A stretch of 64,000 nt of DNA from JBKPNX01 sp046732855 (GTDB taxonomy: Bacteria; Pseudomonadota; Alphaproteobacteria; Geminicoccales; Geminicoccaceae), in contig JBKPNX010000087.1 of the NCBI GenBank assembly GCA_046732855.1, forward strand, positions 1 to 64,000, in the 5' to 3' direction. Position 1 is the first letter of the stretch. The number at the start of each line of letters is the position of its first letter. The notes below the pieces were generated by a model. It worked only from the letters and a program-made list of their open reading frames with translations. It was not told the DNA's origin and searched no databases. Below are positions 52,269 to 61,506 of this stretch, piece by piece. The translations under genes were made by a program, and so were the position numbers.

Positions 52269-53120
52269 TCAGGCGGCGCGGCGGGCCTCCATGAAGCCGC
52301 GCCCGGGGTCGTAGCCCCAGACCGCGAGCCCGAGGAACAGGACCGTGCAGCCGAGCGTGACCGCAAAGGGGATCGGCGCGAACTGGGCATGCAGGGCGAA
52401 GCGGATCAGCTCGACCGCGTGGGTGAACGGGTTGGCCCAGCAGATCTGCCACAAGAGCACGCTCGACTCGCGCACGCGCCAGAGCGGGTAGAGCGCGGAC
52501 GACGCGAAGAACATCGGGAAAATCACGAAGTTCATCACGCCGGCGAAGTTCTCGAGCTGCTTGATCAACGACGACATCAGCAACCCGAGCGAGCCGAGCA
52601 TGAAGCCCGCGAGCACGAGCGCCGGCAGCACGGTGAGATAGCCGATCGGCGGCGGCTGGACCTTCCAGAACCAGGCGATCGCGAGGAACACATAGCACTG
52701 CGCCACGGCGACGAGCGTGCCGGCGAGCAGCTTGCAGAACAGGAGATACCAGCGGGGCAGGGGGCTCACCAGCAGCACGCGCATGCTGCCCATCTCGCGG
52801 TCGTAGACCATGGCGAGCGAGCTCTGCAGACCGGCGAACAGGAGGATCATGCCGAGCAGACCGGGCGTGATGTACACCTCGTACAGGATGTAGGTCTGGT
52901 ACGGCGGCTGGATCGACACGCCGAGCACCGAGCGGAACCCGGCGGCGAAGATGAACAGCCAGACGAGCGGTCGCACCAGGGCGGCGATGAAGCGACCGCG
53001 CTGGTAGATGAAGCGCAGCGCCTCGCGCGTGATGATCACCCGCGCCGCGCGCAGATAGTGACCAAGCGTCAGCCCGCCGGCGCGGGCTGGCAGGGCATGG
53101 TCCAGGCTGGCTACGCTCAT
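52269..53120 (-). CDS. ABC-2 type transporter permease (PedC-like)
   Basis: 283 residues with six spans of the ABC-2 export family. Start MSVASLDHALPARAGG; first spans in FIAALVRPLVWLFIFAAGFR and PGLLGMILLFAGLQSSLA; conserved VYDREMGSMRVLLVSPLPRW (about 115-134) and the late NPFTHAVELIRFAL. This close pattern is that of permeases of the PQQ-dependent alcohol dehydrogenase associated ABC system. ATG 53120 overlaps the ATPase stop (ATGA). The solute is unknown. Confidence 0.88.
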   Translation of the reverse strand: MSVASLDHALPARAGGLTLGHYLRAARVIITREALRFIYQRGRFIAALVRPLVWLFIFAAGFRSVLGVSIQPPYQTYILYEVYITPGLLGMILLFAGLQSSLAMVYDREMGSMRVLLVSPLPRWYLLFCKLLAGTLVAVAQCYVFLAIAWFWKVQPPPIGYLTVLPALVLAGFMLGSLGLLMSSLIKQLENFAGVMNFVIFPMFFASSALYPLWRVRESSVLLWQICWANPFTHAVELIRFALHAQFAPIPFAVTLGCTVLFLGLAVWGYDPGRGFMEARRAA

Positions 53121-53887
53121 GCCGCGCGCGCCTCCGTGGTCAGCTTGGTGAACGCGTGGCGCAGGTCGCGCGCGTCCGCCTTGGCGCAGATCGCGGCGCC
53201 GTCGCCGAGCGCGCGGATCCGGCCGAGATGCAGCACGATCACCTGGTCGTCGGCGTGCACCTCGTCGATCAGATGGGTCGCCCAGAGCACGCCCAGGCCG
53301 TCTTCGGCGCACAGCCGGCGCACGTGGTCGAGAATGCCCTGACGCGAGCCGATATCGAGGCCGACGGTCGGCTCGTCCAGCAACAAGAGCCGCGGCCGGT
53401 GCAGCAGGGCGCGCGCGATCTCGACCCGGCGCAGCTGGCCGCCCGACAGCTGGCGCACCTGGTCGCGGGCGCGTTCGGTCAGCTCGAAGCGGGCGAGCTC
53501 GGCCTCTGCGCGCCGCTTCGCCTCCCCATGGGGAATGCCCTGCAGGCCGGCGGCGTACAAAAGGTTCTGCATGACCGAGATGTCGAGATCGATCGTGCGC
53601 TGCTGGAACACCACGCCGAGCTGGGCGAGCGCCCGGCTCGGGTACTTCCTGACCTCCGTGCCGAAGATCCGGATGCTGCCCGTGCGGTTGCTGTACAGGC
53701 GGGTGATCAAATTGAACAGCGTCGTCTTGCCGGCGCCGTTCTGGCCGAGCAGCACGGTGAAGCTGCCGGGCGGGATCGTGAAGCTCACGCCGTCCAGCGC
53801 CTTGCGCTTGCCGAAATTGTGCGCGAGGCCCTCGACCTCGAGGGCGGGCACGCTCGCGCGCGCCTCAGTCGATCGATCGGCCATCAC
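53117..53887 (-). CDS. ABC transporter ATP-binding protein of the PQQ-alcohol dehydrogenase type
   Basis: 256 residues. Walker A GQNGAGKTT (about 53-61), Q-loop GVVFQQRTIDLDISV, signature LSGGQLRRVEIARAL, Walker B LLLLDEPTVGLD and H-loop ATHLIDEV. The text VVFQQRTIDLDISVMQNL is characteristic of the ATPase paired with PedC-like permeases. The second residue may be the true start (ATG 53884). Coupled to the permease. The absence of a PQQ dehydrogenase or c-type cytochrome gene nearby is notable. Confidence 0.88.
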   Translation of the reverse strand: MMADRSTEARASVPALEVEGLAHNFGKRKALDGVSFTIPPGSFTVLLGQNGAGKTTLFNLITRLYSNRTGSIRIFGTEVRKYPSRALAQLGVVFQQRTIDLDISVMQNLLYAAGLQGIPHGEAKRRAEAELARFELTERARDQVRQLSGGQLRRVEIARALLHRPRLLLLDEPTVGLDIGSRQGILDHVRRLCAEDGLGVLWATHLIDEVHADDQVIVLHLGRIRALGDGAAICAKADARDLRHAFTKLTTEARAA

Positions 53888-54119
53888 CGGCCCCGGTACC
53901 TCCCGTTCGCGTCGGCCGCCCTTTTACGACCGATCGCGCGGGCCGTCGAGGGCGCACCGAGCCCGCTGGCGCACGCGTCCGCCCTTGATCCACCCTCGGC
54001 TGCCGCTGACGTGGTTGCCAGGTCGAATCTCGCCGCTGCCATGAAGACGTTTCGTGTTTCGCAACCTCATGTTACATCTCTGGCCGCCGTGATCTGCCAT
54101 CGAGTGATGAACGAATCCC

Positions 54120-55070
54120 ATGAGCACCAGCGATGAGCTTGGCACCGAGGCCAAGCGAACTGCCATTGACGTGATGGCATGCGTGCCCTGGTTGAAGCGG
54201 GACCTGATCGAGAGAATTCTCAAACCGGCAGGCGTTCCTGCCCAGGTTTGTCTCAAGCACCTCAATAAAATTGACGAGTTCACGGGAAAGAGGGTCACAA
54301 AGCGGGCCGCCGCTCCACACATTCTCGCTGAGATGGAGGAGCGAGGCGAGGGCTCGCGCTTCGTGCGGGCCGTGATCGAGACCGGCGCTAATTGGACCGA
54401 CTTTCACCTTCACGAACGCGAGATGGAGGCCCGCGCTGCAGTGGAGAAGGCGAAGGCCTTCCTTGCGCAGCTTGACGGACTGGAAGCTCGCGAACGAGCC
54501 CGGCAGGAGGAGAACCGGCGCAAGGAGAGGCAACGGAGCGAGCAGGAGGAGGTAGCTCAATTCAGGCGAGAGCGCAACCTTCTAAGGATGCAGCTCGACG
54601 CGCTTCATCAAATGTCCGACGCGCAGGAACGCGGCCGCCTCCTGGAGGACTTCCTCAACCGGTTCTTTGCCCTCTCTAAGATCAGGTCCGTCGGATCATT
54701 CCGGCGAAATCAGGGCAGCGAGCAGATCGACGGAGCATTCGTGTGGGAGGGGAGCTGGCACTACATTGTAGAATGCAAGTGGCAGAGGAAGCTGTCCGAT
54801 ATTCGCGAGCTCGACAGCCTCTACGGAAAAATTGGGCGGGGCGGCAAAGCTACCCAGGGGATGTTCTTGTCGATCAACGGCTGGTCCGACCATGTGCCCG
54901 GGTTGCTGAAGCAGAACGCGGAGAAGGACATTATTTTGGTAGACGGCTACGATCTACGGTTGCCACTTGAGGTGGATCTTAGCTTCCGAGACATTTTCTC
55001 CAAGAAGATTGAGGCACTAAACCTTTACGCGGAGCCGTTCCTGTCCGCCGCGCAGCTCATACGCAGGTAG
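54120..55070 (+). CDS. Mrr-like restriction endonuclease with coiled coil (orphan)
   Basis: 316 residues. N-terminal winged-helix-like part (10-75); a long charged coiled coil (about 97-165); then a PD-(D/E)xK nuclease domain: GRLLEDFLNRFF, FRRNQGSEQIDGAF with Asp204, and YIVECKWQRK with Glu218 and Lys220, followed by LDSLYGKIGRGGKATQGMF and LSINGWSDHVPGLLKQN. This is the pattern of Mrr/restriction endonuclease family proteins that form a D-ExK site. No methylase or specificity subunit lies beside it. Codon use is AT-richer than in the neighbours, suggesting transfer. Start ATG 54120 has no strong ribosome site. Confidence 0.83.
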   Translation: MSTSDELGTEAKRTAIDVMACVPWLKRDLIERILKPAGVPAQVCLKHLNKIDEFTGKRVTKRAAAPHILAEMEERGEGSRFVRAVIETGANWTDFHLHEREMEARAAVEKAKAFLAQLDGLEARERARQEENRRKERQRSEQEEVAQFRRERNLLRMQLDALHQMSDAQERGRLLEDFLNRFFALSKIRSVGSFRRNQGSEQIDGAFVWEGSWHYIVECKWQRKLSDIRELDSLYGKIGRGGKATQGMFLSINGWSDHVPGLLKQNAEKDIILVDGYDLRLPLEVDLSFRDIFSKKIEALNLYAEPFLSAAQLIRR

Positions 55071-55241
55071 ATAGATAAGATTGTCCAATCTCGTCGAGTC
55101 GTCCTGTGCGTCCGGCTCCACAAAGCGGGAGGGGCAGCTTCTGGAGGGTTGACACCTCAAGACAGTAGGCGACAGAACCGCTGTTCTGTAGACGCTCCCT
55201 TGCGGCCGCTACGCGTTTCGGCAGAACCGGGCGACGCGCCC

Positions 55242-55739
55242 TCAAGCCGGCTCGGCGATCGCGATCCGCTTGGTCACGGCGCCGCCGGTCAGGAGGCTCA
55301 GCTCCAGCATCGTGGTCGGGAACACGCAGAACGGGTGGCCGGCGGCGGCGTAGACCGTGTCGAACCGGCCGAGGCTGTCGTCGATCGCGGTCGGCAGCGG
55401 CGCGGGGTGGGCGAGGGGTGCCACGCCGCCGATCACGAAGCCGGTCGCCTGGCGCACCAGGTCGGCATCGGCGCGCAGCACGAGACCACTGCGGCCGAAC
55501 GCCGGCCCCAGCGCCCTGGTGTCGCAGCGCCGGTCGCCCGCAACAAGCGCGATCACCGGATCGCCGTCGATCGTGAACAGGAGCGACTTGACAATCGCGC
55601 CGACGTCGACCCCGAGCGAACGCGCCGCGTCCGCCGCGGTGCGCGCGGTGGTCTCGAGCTCGATCACCTCGGCGCGCGAGCCCCGCTCGCGCAATGCCGC
55701 CTGCACCCGGCGCACCGCCGGGTGGTCGAGCCGGCTCAC
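55242..55739 (-). CDS. YbaK/ProX-type aminoacyl-tRNA deacylase domain protein
   Basis: 165 residues. A single YbaK/aminoacyl-tRNA synthetase-associated domain: RSLGVDVGAIVKSLLF with the conserved Lys, VRQATGFVIGGVAPLAH and ELSLLTGGAVTKRI. Such enzymes remove wrongly attached amino acids from tRNA (Cys-tRNAPro, Ala-tRNAPro), or act on unknown substrates. The start is GTG 55739, overlapping the TGA of the GST gene; longer readings cross into that gene. Exact specificity cannot be read. Confidence 0.88.
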   Translation of the reverse strand: MSRLDHPAVRRVQAALRERGSRAEVIELETTARTAADAARSLGVDVGAIVKSLLFTIDGDPVIALVAGDRRCDTRALGPAFGRSGLVLRADADLVRQATGFVIGGVAPLAHPAPLPTAIDDSLGRFDTVYAAAGHPFCVFPTTMLELSLLTGGAVTKRIAIAEPA

Positions 55740-56380
55740 GGCGCCGGGATCTTCTGATCCGACGGCGGCACGTTGTAGCCGCGCTGCACCGCGGGTCGCG
55801 CCCGGATCGCATCGTACCAGCGCACCACGTTCGGGTAGTCGCGCAGCCCGTGGTCGAGCCCATGCCACTCCCAGCGCGCGGTCCACGGGAAGGTCGCAAT
55901 GTCGGCGATCGAATAGTCGTCGCCGCCCAGGTACGCCACCTCGGCGAGGCGCTGGTCCATCACGCCGTAGAGGCGCTTGGTCTCGGTGACGTAGCGCTCG
56001 ATCGCGTAGGGGATCTTCTCCTTGGCGAAGCGGTTGAAATGATGGGTCTGGCCGAAGAACGGGCCGACCCCGCCCATCTGGAACATCAGCCACTGGATCA
56101 CGTCCATGCGCTTCAGGTAGTCCTCGGCCGGCGGCAGCAGCTGTCCGGTCTTGTCGGCGAGGTAGATCAGGATCGCGCCCGATTCGAACATCTTGTAGCC
56201 GTTGTCGCGATCGACGATGCCGGGAATCTTGTTGTTCGGGCTGACCGCCAGAAACTCGGGCTTGTACTGGTCGCCCTGACCGATGTTGATCGGATGGACC
56301 TCGTAGGGCAGGCCGACCTCTTCCAGCATGATCGAGATCTTGCGCCCGTTCGGCGTGCTCCAGGTGTACAGGTCGATCAC
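55736..56380 (-). CDS. Nu-class glutathione S-transferase (YfcG/YghU-like)
   Basis: 214 residues. Thioredoxin-fold N-terminal domain with YTWSTPNGRKISIMLEE (5-21, the Thr/Asn motif of Nu-class proteins), NNKIPGIVDRD and FESGAILIYLADK; helical C-terminal domain with QMGGVGPFFGQTHHF and YSIADIATFPW. YfcG-type proteins act as glutathione-dependent disulfide reductases. The next gene, a tRNA deacylase, is translationally coupled. Diverges from the AEC transporter gene. Confidence 0.93.
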   Translation of the reverse strand: MIDLYTWSTPNGRKISIMLEEVGLPYEVHPINIGQGDQYKPEFLAVSPNNKIPGIVDRDNGYKMFESGAILIYLADKTGQLLPPAEDYLKRMDVIQWLMFQMGGVGPFFGQTHHFNRFAKEKIPYAIERYVTETKRLYGVMDQRLAEVAYLGGDDYSIADIATFPWTARWEWHGLDHGLRDYPNVVRWYDAIRARPAVQRGYNVPPSDQKIPAP

Positions 56381-56628
56381 GTGCTCCCTCCTTCAGCGCT
56401 GCGAGTGACATAGCGCATCGCGGCCAGGACGCGAAGAGGGTCGGCCCGGCCTCCCGCAGATCGCCCCTGGACGTGAAGCTCGGCCGCGGCAGCGGGGTGC
56501 GGCAGCAGTTGACTTTGCTCGGTTGCGCCGACGACCCGCGCTCAGGGCGGGTCTGGGCGACTGCTTTGGCCCGCACGCCTGCCGGGCAAGGTCAGGGCGC
56601 TTCGGACCGATTGCGACTGAGCGACTCG

Positions 56629-56658
56629 TTGAGGGGCGCGCCGAACCGAGCCTATCAT
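56629..56658 (+). promoter_or_regulatory. Candidate promoter of the AEC transporter gene
   Basis: TTGAGG (56629-56634), 18-base spacer, TATCAT (56653-56658), 50 bases before the TTG start at 56708. The rest of the 327-base divergent gap (56381-56707) holds no gene that I can support. Confidence 0.4.
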
Positions 56659-56707
56659 CGTCCCGGAATGGGTGAACTGGCCGTCCCCTCAGCCGAGGTG
56701 ATGTCCG

Positions 56708-57637
56708 TTGGAGATCGCAGATCTCATCCTGCCGGTGTTTGCGGTCGTCGTCACCGGCTGGATCGTCGGCGCTACGGGTTACCTGCCTCGCGGGCTGTCG
56801 GATGCGCTGATTCACTTCGCCTACAATGTCGCCATGCCGGCATTGCTGATCGTCACCATCGCACAGGAGCCGGCGCATGCGCTGATCAACTGGGGTTTCC
56901 TGGCCCCCTTCGGCGGCGGCTCGCTGTTGTGCTTTGCTCTGGTCTTCGGCGTCGTGCGCATGCGGGGCGGTTACGGCCTGGCAAGTCAGACGATGTACGG
57001 CATGGCCGCGTCGATGACCAATACCGGCTTCGTCGCGTTGCCTGTACTACACGCGATCTATGGCGAGCGCGCGGTACTGCCGGCAGCAATCGCGACGGTG
57101 TTTGTCGCCGTGGTCATGTTTCCGGTCAGCATCATTCTCCTGGAACTGGATCGGCAGGAGGCACGGCAGCCCGGCGCGGTATCGTCATTGCTGTTGCCGC
57201 ACATCTTGCTCAACCCCATGGTGCTGGCGACGCTGGTCGGCCTGGTCTGGTCGGTCCTGCATGTTCCGATGCCGATCCCGGTCGAGGCCTACCTCAATGT
57301 CTTGGCGGCCGCACTGGCTCCATGCGCTCTGTTCGCGATCGGGCTCGGCCTCTCCATGGACGGCTTGCACACGAAGATCGGCCTGTCCTCACTGCTCGCG
57401 GCGGTCAAGCTCGTCGTCATGCCCCTGATCGTGTTCGGTCTCTCGGTCGCCTTCGGCCTCAGCCCGCTTTACACAATAGCAGCCGTGATCTGCGCCGCAG
57501 TGCCCACGGCCAAGACCGTCTACATTCTTGCCGGTCAGTACCGCTGCGAGGAAACCATGGTTGCCGCCACCATCTCGATGACCACGCTTTTTTCAGTCGT
57601 GTCGCTGCCGGCGTGGCTGTACCTGCTATCTGAATGA
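56708..57637 (+). CDS. AEC family (auxin efflux carrier-like) transporter
   Basis: 309 residues, inner membrane, about ten spans in two repeats. Typical marks: LPVFAVVVTGWIVGATGYLP, LIHFAYNVAMPALLIVTIAQ, NTGFVALPVLHAIYGE, GLSMDGLHTKIGLSSLLA and the final VPTAKTVYILAGQY. Bacterial AEC proteins move organic acids such as malate or malonate; the substrate is not obvious here. Start is TTG 56708, the only start in frame near the first span; AGGTGA lies 12 bases upstream. Monocistronic. Confidence 0.9.
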   Translation: MEIADLILPVFAVVVTGWIVGATGYLPRGLSDALIHFAYNVAMPALLIVTIAQEPAHALINWGFLAPFGGGSLLCFALVFGVVRMRGGYGLASQTMYGMAASMTNTGFVALPVLHAIYGERAVLPAAIATVFVAVVMFPVSIILLELDRQEARQPGAVSSLLLPHILLNPMVLATLVGLVWSVLHVPMPIPVEAYLNVLAAALAPCALFAIGLGLSMDGLHTKIGLSSLLAAVKLVVMPLIVFGLSVAFGLSPLYTIAAVICAAVPTAKTVYILAGQYRCEETMVAATISMTTLFSVVSLPAWLYLLSE

Positions 57638-57739
57638 CCCCGACCTGCTTGGATATGGTGGAAATCTGGCGGCGTGCTTTTCGAACAGCTAAGGCTTGTT
57701 GAGAACAGCAAGCGAGGTGGTCTGTCCGCACCGCCCGCA

Positions 57740-58285
57740 TCAGGAGGCCGCGCCGAGCGCTGCCGGTCGGTCACCGCGCACGGCGCACAGGCACTGCCGG
57801 ATCGCCGGTCGAGGCCGCTCGACCTGGCCATGCTCGTAGGCGACGATCTGCAGACGGCCGAGTACCACATCGATCAGCTCGCCGGGCTCGAGCAGGAAAT
57901 CGGGATCGGTCGGCCGCCCGTACGCCTCGTTGCCGCGGGCAAAGGTGTCGTACAGCAGCACCCCGTCGTCGTCGACCGACTCAAGGATCGGCGGGAACAG
58001 CGGGCGCCACAGGTAATTGGTCACGATCACCGCGCCGAACCAGCGGCCCGGCAGGGGCCACGGCGCGCCCTCGAGGTCGGCCTCGACCAGCTCCAGCTGC
58101 GGCTGCCCCCGCAGATCCGCGAGCCCGCTCAGGTCGCGATCGACCGCGGTCACCGGGTGCCCGCGCGCCAGGAACCAGCGGACGTGGCGTCCGCCGCCGC
58201 ACGCGAGGTCGAGGATTGCGGCGCCCGGCCGGACCAAGGGCGCAAAGCGCGTGATCCAAGACGACGGCACCGACTCCGAATGCAT
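57740..58285 (-). CDS. Class I SAM-dependent methyltransferase
   Basis: 181 residues. Motif I is AAILDLACGGGRHVRWF (about 22-38); the acidic loop is VTAVDRDLSGLADL; motif IV is WFGAVIVTNYLWRPLF; later LLYDTFARGNEAYGRP. This small type, with the N-terminal SSWITRFAPL, is close to TehB-like and other orphan methyltransferases. The substrate is unknown. It stands alone, convergent with the AEC transporter gene (about 100 bases). Confidence 0.88.
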   Translation of the reverse strand: MHSESVPSSWITRFAPLVRPGAAILDLACGGGRHVRWFLARGHPVTAVDRDLSGLADLRGQPQLELVEADLEGAPWPLPGRWFGAVIVTNYLWRPLFPPILESVDDDGVLLYDTFARGNEAYGRPTDPDFLLEPGELIDVVLGRLQIVAYEHGQVERPRPAIRQCLCAVRGDRPAALGAAS

Positions 58286-58668
58286 CGAAGCGCGTCTCGC
58301 TCTGCTGCACGGCCATTCTCGCGCACCCGGTCCGCTCGTCCAAGAACAAGCCGCGCTCCGCCAGCGCTCGCTTTGGTTGTGCCTTTCTTGACACTGCGAC
58401 TATCGATTCCTATCCTTTTGCCATGCACTTCTGGCTCCCGCTGAGGCGAATTACCGGCCCGGCCCTGCTCGAGGGCCGGAATGGTGTTCGTGGTCGCCTC
58501 ACCCCGAGGGAGCCTGCTCGTGACCGTCTCCGCTGAACCAGCCGCTTTCGCCGCGCCAAGGTGTATGCCCGCCTCCCGGCGGTTGAGCCGTAGCGCGCGC
58601 AGCCGGCGCGCGGCCTTCCCGCCCTGCGCGGTGTGCCGGTCGCGCCGCGTCGCCGGGGAGCGCCGGTG
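58286..58668. other. 383-base leader region upstream of ileS with a stem-loop
   Basis: Divergent gap. On the plus side it holds a perfect hairpin CCGGCCC-tgctcga-GGGCCGG at 58459-58479, 190 bases before ileS, without a T-tract. No T-box anticodon or antiterminator sequence can be recognised, and none is expected in alphaproteobacteria. The usual upstream ribF gene is not there. No convincing protein frame. Confidence 0.4.
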
Positions 58669-61485
58669 ATGACGACCGACTATCGGGCCACGGTGTTCTT
58701 GCCCAACACGTCGTTTCCGATGCGCGCGAATTTGCCGACGCGCGAGCCCGAGCTGCTGGAGCGGTGGCAGCGACTGGACATCTACCGCCGGCTGCGCGCC
58801 GCCGCCGCCGGGCGCGAGAAGTTCATCCTGCACGATGGCCCCCCTTACGCGAACGGCCATCTGCACATGGGCACCGCGCTCAACAAGATCCTCAAGGACG
58901 TGGTCAACCGCAGCCAGCAGATGCTGGGCAAGGACGCGGTCTACGTTCCGGGCTGGGACTGTCACGGCCTGCCGATCGAATGGCAGATCGAGCAGCGCTA
59001 CCGCCAGGCGGGCAAGGACAAGGATGCCGTGCCGATCACCGAGTTCCGGCGCGAGTGCCGCGAGTTCGCGGCGCATTGGATTGATGTCCAGCGCAGCGAG
59101 TTCAAGCGCCTCGGCGTGGTCGGCGACTGGGACCATCCCTACACCACCATGGAGCACCAGGCCGAGGCGGGGATCTATCGCGAACTCGGCAAGTTCCTGC
59201 TGTCCGGCCAGCTGTACCGCGGCAAGAAGTCGGTGATGTGGTCGGTCGTGGAGAAGACCGCGCTCGCGGAGGCCGAGGTCGAGTACCGCGACCACACCTC
59301 GACCACGATCGTGGTCCGCTTCCCGGTGGTCGAGCCCGCGCATCCCGCGCTGGCCGGCGCCTCAGTCGTGATCTGGACCACCACGCCCTGGACGATGCCC
59401 GGCAACCGTGCGGTCGCGTACGGCGAGGAAATCGAGTACCGGGTGATCGAGGTGACCGCGGTCGCCGCCGGCTCGCTCGCCCGCGTCGGCGAACGGCTGG
59501 TGCTCGCGGCGCGCCTAGTCGACCAGGTGGCCGAGGAGGCGCAGATCAGCGGCTATCGGACGATCGCCGATCTGGCGGGCAGGGATCTCGCCGGCACGGT
59601 CCTGCGTCATCCCCTGCGCGGCAAGGGCTACGACTTCGCGGTGCCGCTGCTCGCCGGTAATTTCGTCAGCGCCGAGGAAGGCACGGGCTTCGTCCACGTC
59701 GCGCCCTCGCACGGCGCCGACGACTTCGAGCTCGGCGCCAGGCATGGTCTTGAGGTGCCCGACGCGGTCGCCGAGGACGGCCACTACACGGACGCGGTGC
59801 CGCTGTTCGCGGGCACTCACGTGTTCGAGGCCGCCGAGCCAGTGATCGCGGCGCTGCTGGGGAGCGGCACCCTGCTCGCCCGCGGCACGCTGGTGCACAG
59901 CTATCCCCATTCCTGGCGCTCCAAGGCGCCGCTGATCTTCCGCGCGACCCCGCAGTGGTTCATCCCGATGGACGGGGCCGGACGGCTGCGCGCGATCGCG
60001 CTCGCCGCAATCGAGGCGACCCGCTGGGTGCCGCCCCAAGGCAGGAATCGCATCCGCGGCATGGTCGAGGCGCGCCCCGACTGGTGCATCTCGCGCCAGC
60101 GCGCCTGGGGCGTGCCGATCGCGGTGTTCGTGCACAAGGCGAGCAGCGAGGTGCTGCGCGATCCCGAGGTGGTCGAGCGCATCGCGCGCGCGTTCGAGCG
60201 CCACGGCACCGACGCCTGGTATACGCACGACCCGGCTGAGTTCCTCGGCCAGGAGCGGGATCCCGCGGACTATGAGCAGGTGATGGACATCGTGGATGTC
60301 TGGTTCGAGTCCGGCTCGACCCACGCCACGGTGCTCGAGCGGCGGCCCGAGCTCAAGTGGCCGGCCACGCTCTATCTCGAGGGCTCGGACCAGCACCGCG
60401 GCTGGTTCCACTCGTCGCTGCTCGAGAGCTGCGGCACGCGCGGCCGCGCGCCCTACGATACCGTGCTGACCCACGGCTTCGTGGTCGACGCCGAGGGCCG
60501 CAAGATGTCGAAGTCGCTCGGCAACGTGATCTCGCCGCTCGACCTGATGAAGACCATGGGCGCCGACATCCTGCGCCTGTGGACGGTGTCCGCCGACTAT
60601 GCCGAGGATCTTCGCATCGGCGACCAGATCCTGGCCGGGCAGGGCGACGCTTATCGCCGGCTGCGCAACACGCTGCGGTTCCTGCTCGGCAATCTGGCCG
60701 AGTTCAGCGAGGCGGAGCGGCTGCCCTACGCCCGCATGCCGGAGCTGGAGCGGTGGGTGCTCCATCGCCTGAGCGAGCTCGACCGGCTGGTGCGCGAGTG
60801 CAACGCGGCGTTCGACTTTCCGCGGCTGTACTCGGCGCTGCACAATTTCTGCGCAACCGACCTGTCCGCCTTCTACTTCGACGTGCGCAAGGACACGCTG
60901 TACTGCGACCGGCCGGACAGCGTCCGCCGGCGTGCCGCGCGCACCGTGCTCGACCAGCTGTTCCACTGCCTGGTGACCTGGCTGGCGCCGGTCCTCGTGT
61001 TCACCGCGGAGGAAGCCTGGCTCAACCGGTTCCCGTCCGAACAAGAGAGCGTGCACCTGCACCGGTTTCCCGAGCTCCCGTCCGAGTGGCACGACGCGGC
61101 GCTCGGCGACCGCTGGGAACGCGTCCGCCAGATCCGCCGGGTGGTGACCGGGGCGCTCGAGGTCGAGCGCCGGGACAAGCGGATCGGCTCCTCGCTCGAG
61201 GCGGCGCCGCAGGTGTTCCTCGCCGCCGCGGATGCCGAGCTGCTGGCCGGCCTCGATCTCGCCGAGCTGGCGATCACAAGTGGCATCGAGCTGCGCACCG
61301 GCGCGCCGCCCGCGGGCGCGTTCACGCTGGATGACGTGCAGGGCGTCGGGGTGGTGCCGGCGTTCGCTGCCGGGCGCAAGTGCGCGCGTTGCTGGCAGGT
61401 GCTGCCCGAAGTCGGCGAGCAGCCGGCGGCGTTCGATCTGTGCCGCCGCTGCGTCGATGCGGTCGCGGCGCTGGCGGCGGCGTGA
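58669..61485 (+). CDS. ileS: Isoleucyl-tRNA synthetase
   Basis: 938 residues, bacterial type. Class I motifs: GHLHMG (about 63-68, the HIGH equivalent) and KMSKS (about 612-616). The CP1 editing domain is at about 160-400 (VIWTTTPWTMPGNRAVAYGE). The C-terminal zinc motif CARCW (905-909) pairs with CRRC near 926. ATG 58669 has GGGGAG eight bases upstream; text before it is not conserved. Charges tRNAIle and hydrolyses Val-tRNAIle. It is followed 21 bases later by lspA, the classic order. Confidence 0.97.
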   Translation: MTTDYRATVFLPNTSFPMRANLPTREPELLERWQRLDIYRRLRAAAAGREKFILHDGPPYANGHLHMGTALNKILKDVVNRSQQMLGKDAVYVPGWDCHGLPIEWQIEQRYRQAGKDKDAVPITEFRRECREFAAHWIDVQRSEFKRLGVVGDWDHPYTTMEHQAEAGIYRELGKFLLSGQLYRGKKSVMWSVVEKTALAEAEVEYRDHTSTTIVVRFPVVEPAHPALAGASVVIWTTTPWTMPGNRAVAYGEEIEYRVIEVTAVAAGSLARVGERLVLAARLVDQVAEEAQISGYRTIADLAGRDLAGTVLRHPLRGKGYDFAVPLLAGNFVSAEEGTGFVHVAPSHGADDFELGARHGLEVPDAVAEDGHYTDAVPLFAGTHVFEAAEPVIAALLGSGTLLARGTLVHSYPHSWRSKAPLIFRATPQWFIPMDGAGRLRAIALAAIEATRWVPPQGRNRIRGMVEARPDWCISRQRAWGVPIAVFVHKASSEVLRDPEVVERIARAFERHGTDAWYTHDPAEFLGQERDPADYEQVMDIVDVWFESGSTHATVLERRPELKWPATLYLEGSDQHRGWFHSSLLESCGTRGRAPYDTVLTHGFVVDAEGRKMSKSLGNVISPLDLMKTMGADILRLWTVSADYAEDLRIGDQILAGQGDAYRRLRNTLRFLLGNLAEFSEAERLPYARMPELERWVLHRLSELDRLVRECNAAFDFPRLYSALHNFCATDLSAFYFDVRKDTLYCDRPDSVRRRAARTVLDQLFHCLVTWLAPVLVFTAEEAWLNRFPSEQESVHLHRFPELPSEWHDAALGDRWERVRQIRRVVTGALEVERRDKRIGSSLEAAPQVFLAAADAELLAGLDLAELAITSGIELRTGAPPAGAFTLDDVQGVGVVPAFAAGRKCARCWQVLPEVGEQPAAFDLCRRCVDAVAALAAA

Positions 61486-61506
61486 GCGCGGCACCGCTCG
61501 CCCGCG

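Noticed and set aside
58459..58479. T-box riboswitch before ileS
   Set aside because: Only a simple hairpin is visible; no antiterminator or specifier-loop sequence, and T-boxes are not typical of this lineage.
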